Shown here: in pieces, positions 7,503 to 16,659 of the stretch
How positions within the stretch are numbered: the stretch's first letter is position 1
How the letters are laid out: each line of letters opens with the position of its first letter
DNA from: Nostoc sp. S4
Lineage (GTDB): Bacteria; Cyanobacteriota; Cyanobacteriia; Cyanobacteriales; Nostocaceae
Direction: 5' to 3'
Length of the DNA: 64,000 bases
NCBI GenBank assembly: GCA_029379225.1
Contig: JAQYWR010000020.1
Coordinates: 1 to 64,000, forward strand
Position numbers and translations under genes: made by a program
Notes under the pieces: generated by a model
What the model was told of the DNA's origin: nothing
The model's database searches: none
The model's input: only the letters and a program-made list of their open reading frames with translations

Positions 7503-8336
7503 CTAGTCCCCAGCTTTCAGTTTCGATAATGCAAAGAAGTGTCCCACAGGCCCTTGTCCTTCGCCAATATCTAGGGCGTAAGTCAGTGCAGTAGTTACAT
7601 ACTCCTTTGCCTGTTGCACTGCCTGCCACAAATTCTTTCCCTTTGCCAGATTAGCAGCGATCGCAGCCGATAGCGTACAACCAGTACCGTGGGTATTCGT
7701 TGTCTGTACTTGCTTTGTAGTTAGAACTTCCAACTTTTCCCCATCAAACCAAATATCAACGCCACGCAAATTCCCTTGCATACCTCCACCCTTGACTAAA
7801 ACAGCCTTTGTCCGTAAAGTCTTGTAAATAATTTCAGCAGCGGCTTGCATATCCTTTAAGGAATGAATTTGTAAACCGCTCAAAATTTGGGCTTCGTAGC
7901 GATTAGGCGTGATAATAGCTGCCTTGGGGATAAGGGCATGGCACAGAGTCTTTACGGCATCATCATCAATTAATTGTGCCCCGGTACGTGACACCATTAC
8001 TGGATCTACTACTAGATTATCAATTTGTAAAGCTTCTACTTGCTGGGCAACAGCAAAGATAATTTCCTGATTCAGCAACATTCCCGTTTTGGCAGCTTGT
8101 ACGCCAATATCTTCAACCACTGCCTGAATTTGCGCCACAACCGCTTCAGTTGGCATGGTATCAACCCTCGTTACTCCGAGAGTGTTTTGTGCGGTGACGC
8201 AGGTTATAGCGCTAGTACCGTGGACACAGTGAAAGGCAAAGGTGCGTAAATCAGCTTGAATTCCTGCACCGCCACCACTATCTGAACCAGCAATGGTTAA
8301 AGCAACAGGTATTTTGGATATGATTTCAGCATTCAT
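7503..8336 (-). CDS. thiD: Hydroxymethylpyrimidine/phosphomethylpyrimidine kinase
   Basis: The 277-residue thiamine-pathway kinase that phosphorylates HMP and then HMP-phosphate before coupling to the thiazole. It shows the ribokinase-fold N-terminus TIAGSDSGGGAGIQADLRTF (14-33), the substrate region CVTAQNTLGV, VVDPVMVSRTGAQL, and the anion-hole/catalytic-base motif THGTGCTLSAAIAANLA near the C-terminus. Length is typical. The C-terminal TALTYALDIGEGQGPVGHFF is family-like. It is a single gene; its upstream region (8337 on) is gene-free. Confidence 0.96.
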   Translation of the reverse strand: MNAEIISKIPVALTIAGSDSGGGAGIQADLRTFAFHCVHGTSAITCVTAQNTLGVTRVDTMPTEAVVAQIQAVVEDIGVQAAKTGMLLNQEIIFAVAQQVEALQIDNLVVDPVMVSRTGAQLIDDDAVKTLCHALIPKAAIITPNRYEAQILSGLQIHSLKDMQAAAEIIYKTLRTKAVLVKGGGMQGNLRGVDIWFDGEKLEVLTTKQVQTTNTHGTGCTLSAAIAANLAKGKNLWQAVQQAKEYVTTALTYALDIGEGQGPVGHFFALSKLKAGD

Positions 8337-9176
8337 ATAACGGATTTAACTTACTGGAATCCAGTAGCAGCAATGGGTAAAGTATCTGGAATCTCATTTG
8401 ATTAAATTCTATCGAGTGTAAGGCGATCGCTTGGAGCGAGTTAAATTTTCAACTAACTTCATCAAATCCTTGCACAAAGCGCTCTTTACTTTCATGTTGG
8501 ACTGCAAGTTAACAGGATTCCACCACAAACTTTCCATAAATTTTTTGAATTTTTTGTAAAAAATCTTACAAAAATCTGAGTATTTACTGATATCAATCAC
8601 TGTTTGTGAAGGTTAGTCTAAATTGAGTTCACAAAACTTGCTTACACGGATTAAAACAGGTTTGACTAAGTTGTAAGATTAGTCCCTTTATCTTAAGGGA
8701 TCGACCTACTAAAGTTTGAAACAATCAGCTTTGAACACTGTAATTTTAAGTCCCCGGTTATCAGCCGAGAGGTGCGCTTTCCCATGCCGTGGCAACTTAT
8801 GACCTCAGACAACGGATAAAGTTCAGAGAAATTATATACCAAATACGATCGCCGTATTGAAGGCATCAGCGATCGCAGTGCAGATCCGATTTGATTCGAT
8901 TCCAAAGCGAGCGATTCATTTAGACATCCTCTAATCGTCCGATTACTCCCAACAACACCCTGACGATTGACGGTATCGACATCCCTGGTTTAACCATCAA
9001 CGGTTGACAGCAGAAAAATTTTTAGTTTGACAACAGCGCTTCTACCACCGACGCAATTTGAAGTTGCGATCGGACAACTGTGACTGTGCTCAACACTCGA
9101 ACACTAACTACTTAGCAATGAACTGAGTCGGTAAGAGTCTACTACCAATTTCCTTACACATATTCGGAGTTAATTT
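8337..9176. other. 840-bp gene-free region with decayed fragments
   Basis: No convincing gene. A short hairpin TCCCTT-TATCTT-AAGGGA lies at 8683-8700. A 21-codon frame ending in TGA at 9005-9007 reads NNTLTIDGIDIPGLTING and may be the stump of a secreted-repeat gene. The rest should contain the promoter and leader of the large gene at 9177. Short ORFs on the minus strand here have no recognisable content. Confidence 0.5.
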
Positions 9177-11702
9177 ATGGCTGGCAAAGTATACTACGTT
9201 TCTGGAACAGGTAACGATAGCAATAATGGCTTGAAAGAAATAAGCGCGTTTCGCACCCTCCAAAAAGCCGCAGACTTAGTAAAAGCAGGCGACACGGTAT
9301 ACGTGATGAATGGTACTTACGAGCAAAGTAAATACCCTAATAACCCAGTCCTTGGTATCAATCAAAAACACGGCACCTCCTCAGCACCAATCACATTCGC
9401 GGCATATCCCGGCCACAATCCTGTAATAAAATCAACGAATTTCCAAGCCATCAACATAGTTGGCTCCTCCTACATAGTGATTGAAGGTCTGACGATGGTC
9501 GGTGCCAACGATCAAATTACATTGAAGTATGCACAGTCTCAAGAATCAAACAAACTTAATCCCCTAACTAATGGAGCTGGGATTTATATCCAGCCAGATA
9601 AAGAAAATAATATTTCTCACCACATAGTAATTCGCAACAATACTATTTCTAAATTTGGAAGTGCTGGAATTGGGTCGAAAGAAGCTGATTATCTGACGAT
9701 TGAAGGCAATACCGTTTCTGAAACATCCTGGTATAGTCCTTGGGGAGCAAGTGGTATTAGTACTCTCAATAACCATAACTCAGATAACAATACTACTGAC
9801 TATAAAATAATCATTCGGAATAATACGGTTTACGATAATTACACTTACATTCCTTGGTGGGAAAGTCCGACTGGAAAAGCCACTGAGGGTCATGGCATCA
9901 TGATTGATTCGGCTGATAGTTTGGGATTAGACGGAAAAGCTTATGCTGGAAAAACACTAATTGCTAACAATATTGCTTACAACAATGGTGGCGCTGGTAT
10001 CCAGGTATTTAAAAGTTCCAATGTCGATGTGGTCAATAACACGACTTACCAAAACTCACAACATCCCGATCTCCAAGATGCTGGTGAGATTTTGATTAGT
10101 GGCCCATCTACAAATGTAAACGTTGTAAATAACATTATGTATGCCAAAGATAATGGCCAATCATATGTTGTAGGTGGCTCAGCTAAAAACATCAAAGCTG
10201 ACCACAATATGATTTACAACACTAATAAGTACAATAAAACAGGAACTAATCTGATTCTGGGTAAAGATCCGCAATTTGTTAATGCTGCGACTGGTAATTT
10301 TGCACTCAAACCAGGAAGTGTTGCGATTGATGCTGGTTCCAATACCTTCAATAAAATAACTGGAAACACTCCCCATGATGGCGACGGTAATGGTATCGCA
10401 GTGATTGACATTGGTGCATACGAAGCCCCAATCATTAAAATTCCCACTCCCGAAATTCAAGTTCTTGATGGCAAAGTTGACATTGCAGACGGAAGTACAA
10501 CTGCCATCAACTTTGGTGAGGCCATTGTTGGCAATACTCTGACCAAAACCTTTACGATTAACAATACTGGCACAGCTGCACTCAATCTGAATAATCTCAA
10601 GCTACCCAACGGATTTAGTTTAGTAGGAACTCTCCCCACTAGTGTCGCTGCCAATGCTTCCACCAACATCACAGTGGCGCTCAACACCGCTACACCTGGC
10701 AGTTATGGTGGCAGTTTGATTTTAAGCAACAATGATAGCAACGAAAGCCCCTTTGACTTTGCGATTGGTGGCACAGTTAAACCTGCTCCCACTCCCGAAA
10801 TTCAAGTTCTTGATGGCACAGTTGACATTGCAGATGGCATGACCACCATTGACTTTGGCAACACCACTGTCGGTAAGACTCTGACCGAAACCTTTACGAT
10901 TAACAATACCGGTACAGCTGCACTCAATCTGAGTAATCTTGAGCTTCCCGATGGATTTAGTTTAGTGGGAACTCTCCCCACTAGTGTGGGTGTGAATGCT
11001 TCCACCAATATTACAGTGGCACTCAACACCACTACACCTGGCAGTTATGGTGGCAGTCTGATTTTAAGCAACAATGATAGCAACGAAAGCCCCTTTGACT
11101 TTGCCATTACTGGCACAGTTAAACCTGCTCCCACTCCCGAAATACAGGTTCTCAATGGCACTGAGGGTTCTGAATATTTAAAAGGCAATGCCTCAGCTAA
11201 CAAGATTTATGGTTTTGGAGGTAAAGACACCATTGTAGGTAATCTTGGAAATGACCAACTTTGGGGAGGTGAAGGACAGGATACTCTCTGGGGACAAGAT
11301 GGTGATGACCTACTCTACGGCGATAGTGGCAATGACCAACTTTATGGTGATAATGGTAACGATACCCTATTTGGTGGTATCGGCGATGACCTACTCTACG
11401 GTCGTGCAGGTAACGACTGGCTTTACGGCGGTAAAGGCAACGATGCACTCACAGGGGGTTATGGTGCTGATACTTTTGTGTTGGCTTCGGGTGAGGGCAC
11501 TGCCTCCATTCTTGACTTTGAATTAGATAAAGATAAGATTGCCCTCTCAGGAGGTCTCCAGTTTGGTCAATTACTGATACAGCAAAAAGGAACTCAAGCC
11601 TTGATTGTAGATAGTCTTGATAATCAAGTGTTAGCGAAGTTGGATAATGTCAATGCAAGTACACTCTTGGCTCAGTCTTCTACGACTTTTATGACTATTT
11701 AG
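9177..11702 (+). CDS. Secreted beta-helix, anchor-domain and RTX-repeat protein
   Basis: An 841-residue modular extracellular protein. Residues about 3-60 are DUF1565-like (KVYYVSGTGNDSNNG, AFRTLQKAADLVKAGDTVYV). Residues 60-370 form a right-handed parallel beta-helix (many N-N-T/I turns). About 372-415 is a choice-of-anchor-Q motif (FALKPGSVAIDAGS ... VIDIGAYE). Two choice-of-anchor-D (ASPM/SPD-2/Hydin Ig-like) repeats occupy about 425-538 and 539-651, and about 660-770 holds calcium-binding GGxGxDxLxG nonapeptides. The C-terminal tail is typical of cyanobacterial type I-secreted proteins. No Sec signal is present, as expected for RTX export. The beta-helix suggests a polysaccharide-binding, lyase or epimerase role, but catalytic residues could not be assigned. 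Confidence 0.88.
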   Translation: MAGKVYYVSGTGNDSNNGLKEISAFRTLQKAADLVKAGDTVYVMNGTYEQSKYPNNPVLGINQKHGTSSAPITFAAYPGHNPVIKSTNFQAINIVGSSYIVIEGLTMVGANDQITLKYAQSQESNKLNPLTNGAGIYIQPDKENNISHHIVIRNNTISKFGSAGIGSKEADYLTIEGNTVSETSWYSPWGASGISTLNNHNSDNNTTDYKIIIRNNTVYDNYTYIPWWESPTGKATEGHGIMIDSADSLGLDGKAYAGKTLIANNIAYNNGGAGIQVFKSSNVDVVNNTTYQNSQHPDLQDAGEILISGPSTNVNVVNNIMYAKDNGQSYVVGGSAKNIKADHNMIYNTNKYNKTGTNLILGKDPQFVNAATGNFALKPGSVAIDAGSNTFNKITGNTPHDGDGNGIAVIDIGAYEAPIIKIPTPEIQVLDGKVDIADGSTTAINFGEAIVGNTLTKTFTINNTGTAALNLNNLKLPNGFSLVGTLPTSVAANASTNITVALNTATPGSYGGSLILSNNDSNESPFDFAIGGTVKPAPTPEIQVLDGTVDIADGMTTIDFGNTTVGKTLTETFTINNTGTAALNLSNLELPDGFSLVGTLPTSVGVNASTNITVALNTTTPGSYGGSLILSNNDSNESPFDFAITGTVKPAPTPEIQVLNGTEGSEYLKGNASANKIYGFGGKDTIVGNLGNDQLWGGEGQDTLWGQDGDDLLYGDSGNDQLYGDNGNDTLFGGIGDDLLYGRAGNDWLYGGKGNDALTGGYGADTFVLASGEGTASILDFELDKDKIALSGGLQFGQLLIQQKGTQALIVDSLDNQVLAKLDNVNASTLLAQSSTTFMTI
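10443..11150 (+). repeat. Tandem approx. 345-bp coding repeat (two anchor-D units)
   Basis: The segment starting CCCACTCCCGAAATTCAAG near 10443 recurs near 10788, and its first bases recur a third time near 11131 where the RTX region begins. Units differ by scattered substitutions but keep long identical blocks (for example GGCAGTTATGGTGGCAGT), indicating fairly recent duplication or ongoing conversion within the gene. Confidence 0.8.
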
Positions 11703-11897
11703 TTCTTTTTGATAACTAAGTGTTTTAAAGCAGATGTTAGACAATAATTAGACAAAGAAGGTTTAGTATTAACCAGAAGAAGACAAGAGGAGGGATTTAT
11801 TAAAGGTTGTCCTTTGTCACCAAGTCATCCCCTTGTCCTCTTGTCTTTTCGATAACCAACTAAATTCTTTAATGGGTTCTCTACACCCGGTCCTTAC

Positions 11898-11933
11898 TAA
11901 CCCGGATTTCTCAGGAAGGAGAAATCCGGGTTA
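11898..11933 (+). terminator. Perfect 15-bp hairpin after the RTX gene
   Basis: Arms 11898-11912 and 11919-11933 (TAACCCGGATTTCTC and its complement) enclose a 6-base loop AGGAAG. It lies between the convergent RTX gene and GNAT pseudogene, so it may end transcripts from either side. There is no clear T-run. Confidence 0.55.
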
Positions 11934-11961
11934 CTTGACAATCATATAGCAATCAAATGCA

Positions 11962-12799
11962 CTAACTGTTGTTTAGTTCCATTAATGAAATTTTCTGGTT
12001 AGAATAAAGCCATTTTTCAAAATTGCCTTTACAGCGCAGCCATTCTTTATTTGTCATGGCGAACCAATCGGTATCTCTGTTTTTTCCATGAATAAACATA
12101 TGTTGTCGAAAACGACCTTCATAAATGAATCCCATCCTTGCAGCAGTAGTCCGGCTTGCATGGTTAAGTGAATCACATTTCCATTCAACTCTACGATAAG
12201 AGTGGCGATCGAAAAGATGTTGAAGTAATAAAAACTGTGATTCTGTATTGACTTTACTTTTGTGAACTGCGGGAGTAAACCATACATGACCGAATGGCGC
12301 GCTTGTTAATCGCAAAACCCTGATATAACTGGCTTTTTGAGTGTGGGGAGTGTGGGGAGACAGGGGAGTGTGGGGGGAAAGATTTCTTCTCCATCCTCCC
12401 ACACCTCCCACACCTCCTTTTCCTCCCACACCCTGCCCTGACAAGGCTTCAGCTTTTCTTAGTGCCATTCCATACATGACCGATTTCAGCACGACCATGA
12501 TTGGGGGCGATAGCCAGTAATGCTACAATTACCACCTGGGTATTTGCTGAGTTCTCAAAGACTGTCCAAGTCAAAGGATCGGATTTATCTGCTAGATTTG
12601 TTTCCAGCTAGTCTTTCATTGTCGAAGGGCTATCAAATGGGCCGTAAAATAGATAATTCCATACAGCTTCTTTTTCAGGACTACCGTGTGAAGCTGCATA
12701 TAAAACATCTATATCTCTTTCTGGAATCAGGGGACTGAGTGTAACAAATTGACCGTTGAATTGACAAAATTCAGGTGGCTGCCAAGTTCGATTTTGCAT
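11962..12799 (-). pseudogene. GNAT-family acetyltransferase, disrupted
   Basis: The N-terminal part (from 12799, QPPEFCQFNGQFVTLSPL) and C-terminal part (FTPAVHKSKVNTESQFLLLQ; RRVEWKCDSLNHASRTTAAR; GFIYEGRFRQHMF; NRDTDWFAM) match one RimJ/RimL-like GNAT. Two lesions are visible. A TAG at 12608-12610 stands where WLE would be expected, consistent with TGG to TAG. A 190-bp insertion (12280-12483, with 14-bp direct repeats) shifts the frame in the middle of a GHVW motif. Removing 190 bp gives 648 bases, exactly 216 codons. The gene is therefore a recent-looking pseudogene. The downstream ORF starting at 12498 contains repeat-derived glycine and SPHTPHT segments and is probably not a functional protein. 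Confidence 0.8.
12280..12483. mobile_element. Repeat insertion with 14-bp flanking duplication
   Basis: CCATACATGACCGA occurs at 12280-12293 and again at 12470-12483, bracketing 176 bp that interrupt the GNAT frame. The insert contains GTGTGGGGAG units, the core AAAGATTTCTTC-TCCATCCTCC and the complementary CTCCCACACC units, so it can fold back. The same composite repeat lies at 46440-46570. It has no coding capacity, so it must be non-autonomous or spread by recombination. Confidence 0.7.
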
Positions 12800-13091
12800 A
12801 ATTTTGTGATTTTTTGATCCACAGATAATACTAATTTGTTTTTGTAATTTGTAATTATAAAAATAACTGATACACTCTACTTTTTATCATCCATACCCAC
12901 AAATGATAAGATTGCCTAATTTGTCTCTTTCTAGGCAAAGTACAATGAAAATATAGACCTCAGCATGAGGACTTAACCCATGCTATCTATCACTATCCAA
13001 CATCCATTTTTGGCAAAGATATTTTCTCAAAATACTCCGCCGTCCAAACATCCTCTTAGAGGATGTTTGAAAAGTTTTAGGAAGTCAAAAT

Positions 13092-13366
13092 TTAAGCAAG
13101 TCGCTTCACCATAATACGGATCGTGGCAACGTAGATAAAAGTTTCAGAGGTTTCGGGCAATAACTCATAATCTCTAACTAATCGCCGAGACCCCATCAAC
13201 CAACCGTAAGTGCGTTCCACCACCCAACGTTTTTTGAGCAAGGTAAACCCCTTGGTCTGCTCTGGTCGCAGAACTACCTGGATAATCCAACGACAAAAAT
13301 CCATGACCCACTGCATAAACGGCTCACCGTCAAAACTACCATCTACCCAGATACTTGTCAGACGAA
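13092..13366 (-). pseudogene. IS5-family transposase, 5'-truncated
   Basis: The frame from about 13366 reads VRLTSIWVDGSFDGEPF and then MQWVMDFCRWIIQVV, LLKKRWVVERTYGWLMGSRR and FIYVATIRIMV. This is the C-terminal third of an IS5-group DDE transposase, with the catalytic Glu in VVERTYGW. Roughly two thirds of the gene is missing upstream, where it abuts an unrelated fragment at 13359. Downstream, AAACATCCTC-TTA-GAGGATGTTT near 13046-13068 may mark the element end. Confidence 0.75.
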
Positions 13367-13562
13367 CAGACTCACAAGTGAAGCACTAGAACAGTTACTA
13401 AGCAAACCTCATTCTTATTGGCACTTAGAAAAAGAACTACTAGTTTACCAAGCATATACCCAACAGCAGCAGCTAGCCACTGATGGGGCCCGGTTGTTAT
13501 ACTTTCAACATAATAAATATTACCAACAGCTTGATCCAGAAGGTATATTACCACTGTACTAA
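13359..13562 (+). pseudogene. C-terminal fragment of an unidentified protein
   Basis: A 67-codon open frame ending in TAA reads RLTSEALEQLLSKPHSYWHL, then EKELLVYQAYTQQQQLATDG and ARLLYFQHNKYYQQL. It has coding-like composition but no start codon, and its left edge coincides with the truncated IS5 remnant. It is likely the end of a gene destroyed by that insertion. I do not recognise the family. Confidence 0.4.
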
Positions 13563-13841
13563 CTACTGCAATCTAGTATTGCTCTAATAATAAATAGAAG
13601 CTGGCTGTATAGAAATTCTAGAGAGGTTTTTCTTGACAAACTCAAGAAATGCTTAATTTAATAACTTTCAGTTCTAAAAACTTAGCAATATTAAAAGTAT
13701 CGCATCTCTCCAAATTCCTTAATATATTCCACCAACTCTCTGATATACCCCCCTTCAGAGATTCGCCCCAAATTACCCACCAGAATAAACAGTTCTCGTG
13801 CTCTGCTAACAGCCACATTGAGTAAATTAGGTCGGCTATTA

Positions 13842-14891
13842 CAGCAGTTTTCAATTGAGTAGATTACAAATCTAGTAAACTAGAGACGTAGTAAAAATAC
13901 TCACTGGGAAATGCCTGCCCCCTACTCCAAGGATCTACGCCAACGTGTGGTTGATGCTTATAAAGCAAAGCTTGGGTCGCAACAACAACTAGCTGAACGC
14001 TTTCAAGTTAGCTTATCGTTTGTTCAACGCTTGATAGGTGGTCATCAAAAGACAGGAGAAGTGAACTCCAAGCCTCATGGAGGTGGAGCGTTAGCGTAGC
14101 TCGCCGAAGGCATCGCTAAAATAAAAATTGAGAACTTGCCTGCTGTACAGCAGTTAGTAGATGAACAACCAGATGCCATACTCTCAGAATTATGTGAGCG
14201 TTTAGCTGAACGTAGTGGCATTAGTGTGAGTATATCAACCATGCACCGTGCAGTTCAACGGTTAGAATTGACCAATAAAAAAACTTTGTATGCAAGTGAG
14301 CAAGACACTCCACGAATCAAACAGATGCGTTTTAATTATCGAGATTGGGTTTTAGGCATTGACCCTCACAATTTAATATTTATAGACAAGTCAGGTCTGA
14401 ATTTAGGAATGACTCGAAACTCTGGTCGTGCACCACGTGGTGAACGTTTATACGACTCTTGCCCTAAGAATCGAGGACAAAATATATCATTAATCGGGGC
14501 ACTGAGTATGGATGGACTGATTGCGAGTATGAGTATTTCCGGTAGTGTCAACACAGACGTGTTTTTGACCTATGTTCAGGAGGTTCTTATACCCCAGTTG
14601 TGAGTGGGAGCATTCGCGCTCGTGGATAATTTATCAGTGCATCACGCGCAAGTAATTCAAGATGCTATTGAATCTGTTGGTGCAAAATTAGTTTTTTTAC
14701 CTCCTTATTCACCCGATTTGTCCCCTATCGAATTGTGTTGGTCAAAAATTAAGCAATGTTTGCGAAAAGCAAAAGCTCGAACTCAAGGAACCCTTAATCA
14801 AGTATTAAACCAGATTGTCACTGAGCAAATCTCACCTGATGATGCTTGGGGTTGGTTTGCTCGCTGTGGTCTATTCATTTGAAAACCGCTG
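13842..14891 (+). mobile_element. IS630-family insertion sequence
   Basis: It is bounded by imperfect inverted repeats CAGCAGTTTTCAATTGAGTAG (left) and the complement of CTATTCATTTGAAAACCGCTG (right), flanked by TA on both sides (13840-13841 and 14892-14893). This is the TA target duplication of IS630/Tc1 elements. It sits inside the helicase remnant; excising it with one TA restores that frame. Its transposase is defective, so it would need help in trans to move. Confidence 0.85.
13911..14882 (+). pseudogene. IS630-family transposase with two in-frame stops
   Basis: One continuous frame of 324 codons with a helix-turn-helix N-terminus (YSKDLRQRVVDAYKAKLGSQ, FQVSLSFVQRLI) and the DDE core (IFIDKSGLN, ALVDNLSVHHAQV, LPPYSPDLSPIELCWSKIK). 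It is broken by TAG at 14097-14099 and TGA at 14601-14603. The TAG lies in a GC-rich repeat module (TTAGCGTAGCTCGCCGAAGG), a typical Nostoc STRR inserted in frame. The TGA stands where TGG (Trp) is expected. It is inactive unless both stops are read through. Confidence 0.85.
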
Positions 14892-14963
14892 TAAGAAACC
14901 AAAGGCTATCATTTGGTTGATATTGGCGAGTCGAGAAAATTATTACTGATTTCTGACCCCCAT

Positions 14964-16264
14964 CAGGACTTACGCAACTGTCACAGGCGATCGCGTCCCC
15001 CAAAGGTGAAGGTTGAAAGATAGAGGCTTTTTTGACAGACTTAGAGTAAGCAAGTAGGGATACTGCACGGACTTAGTGGCTAATGGCTCTTGGTGTCCTT
15101 TAATCCAATTCTTCTGGAACTGTGGAACCCTAAAAAGGTGAAAATGCTCAAAGGCAGTTCATAGGCGCAGTGACTGGGGTAGCTTGGACAAGTGGACGAG
15201 TAATTATACTTATGATATTTACCAAACTTGACTATTGTCAATATTTATTAAGTAGCCAAATTAACTATACAATTACAAATTTAGCTGACCATTTAGAACA
15301 AATTAGTCATGACAAGATAAATCGTTTTTTAAAACGCGAAAAATTGACACCTCGTTTACTTTGGGAAAATGCCAGACCATTAATCAAAGTTTCTCCAAAT
15401 GGATATGTAATTTTTGATGACACAGTTATAGATAAAAGATATTCCGAAGATATTGAGTTAGCCCGACGACAATATAGTGGTAATGAGCATGGTGTTTTAA
15501 GAGGCATAGGTTTAGTTAACTGCGTTTATGTCAATCCTGAAACAGAGCAATTTTGGGTAATTGATTACCGTATTTATGACCCCGACGGGGATAGCAAAAG
15601 TAAGTTAGACCATGTGCAGGAAATGCTTCAAGCTCTTTTCTACCAAAAGCTGCTGCCGTTTACTACTGTTTTGATGGATAGTTGGTACGCGACTAAGAAG
15701 TTGATGCAGTATATTGATACTTTAGGCAAGTATTACTATTGTCCTCTCAAGAAAAACCGTCTAGTTGACGATAGTGGAGGAGTAGAAGATTACAAACAAA
15801 TTCAATCCCTTACTTGGACTAAAACAGAACTTGACTTTGGGAAAATTATTAAGATAAAATCTTTCCCTAAAGATAAAAAAGTGAAAATATTCCGGGTAAC
15901 TGTCTCTACCGACAAAACGGAATATGTCGTAACAAATGACTTAAATCAAGATTCTACGGATGCCGTACAACAGGTGTGTGACATTCGTTGGAAGATTGAG
16001 GAATTTCACAGAGAACTTAAGCAATTGACGGTCTAGAATCTTGCCAATGTCGTAAAGCTCGTATCCAGAGAAATCACATCGGTTGTGCCATACTTGTTTG
16101 GTTAAGACTTAAAGCTCAAGCCTATAAAATAGGTCTAACTGTTTATCAACTTAAGCATAGGTTACTCTCAAACTACCTGATTCAACAACTCAAACGTCCC
16201 ACCATTTCTATGTCGTTGGTCTAGTTTCTGGTGGCGATCGCTTGTGACAGTTGCGTAAGTCCTG
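14964..16264 (+). mobile_element. IS701-like insertion sequence
   Basis: About 1.3 kb with long terminal inverted repeats: CAGGACTTACGCAACTGTCA at 14964-14983 and its complement ending at 16264. The match continues through CA(G/A)GCGATCGC. The 6-bp sequence CCCCAT flanks both ends (14958-14963, 16265-16270) as the target duplication. It lies within the helicase remnant, and excision restores VHTFHGGQKSV. The single gene inside is frameshifted near its 3' end. Family assignment is from transposase similarity and is provisional. Confidence 0.8.
15212..16224 (+). pseudogene. IS701-like transposase with a 3' frameshift
   Basis: ATG 15212 begins MIFTKLDYCQYLLSSQINYT, the usual start of this cyanobacterial DDE transposase group, rather than the upstream start at 15170. 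Catalytic acid regions YVIFDDTVIDKR, TVLMDSWYATKK and IRWKIEEFHRELKQLT are present. After KQLT the frame hits TAG at about 16034. Adding one base there restores ESCQCRKARIQRNHIGC and a normal C-terminus ending with TAG at 16222-16224. A one-base deletion in a G-run (ACGGGT to ACGGT) explains this. It is most likely inactive. Confidence 0.8.
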
Positions 16265-16659
16265 CCCCATGAAATGTGTGAACTGTGCCAATGCTCTGCT
16301 TTGAAAAATCTGTCCAGCGAGATCGTAAACGTTGAGTCAGCGCATCTACTTGGCGACGGTAAGGTGAAATTACGCCAATTTCGTTCTCAGAGTCAGTAGG
16401 ATTTAAGCAATAACCCGCCGTTAACAACTCATCAATCAACGCTTCTATTGCATCAACTTCTGCCCAATTAACGTTCAGTTAAGCAAATTCATACATAGCA
16501 GGTTTTTTGCGCTTTTTTATCTGTCGAACTTACGTTGAATTAGAGTGTAGCTCGTGGATGAATAAACGGTAAAATACCCCACAAAATTTTTAATTTGGTA
16601 GTGCTTCTATATAGTGAGTATTAATCCTAACTAATTTATTCTAAATTCTGTATTCTTTT

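Larger units (their letters stand above)
13691..16478 (-). pseudogene. DNA2/NAM7-type superfamily 1 helicase, C-terminal remnant split by two ISs
   Basis: Three minus-strand pieces, 16478-16265, 14957-14892 and 13839-13691, join into 429 bases, exactly 143 codons ending in TAA. The joined product carries ISPYRRQVDALTQRL (motif IV region), IGTVHTFHGGQKSVIIFSTR (motif V) and NVAVSRARELFILVGNL (motif VI). These are the C-terminal motifs of the UPF1/DNA2/NAM7 helicase group. The N-terminal motor with the Walker A is absent, and a stop lies just upstream of 16478, so the gene was truncated. The frame is intact across both junctions, so the insertions are young or the stump has decayed little. Confidence 0.85.

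Noticed and set aside
8409..8905. 63- and 70-residue minus-strand ORFs between thiD and the RTX gene
   Set aside because: Composition is not coding-like and nothing is recognisable in them.
10179..11032. Minus-strand ORFs opposite the anchor-D repeats
   Set aside because: Duplicated because the coding strand is duplicated; no ribosome site or known family.
11197..11526. Histidine/arginine-rich ORF on the minus strand and a methionine-rich ORF on the plus strand in the RTX region
   Set aside because: Both are frame shadows of the GGxGxD repeat codons.
12335..12498. N-terminal glycine-rich extension of the ORF starting at 12498
   Set aside because: It is encoded by the inserted repeat; the real GNAT gene starts at 12799.
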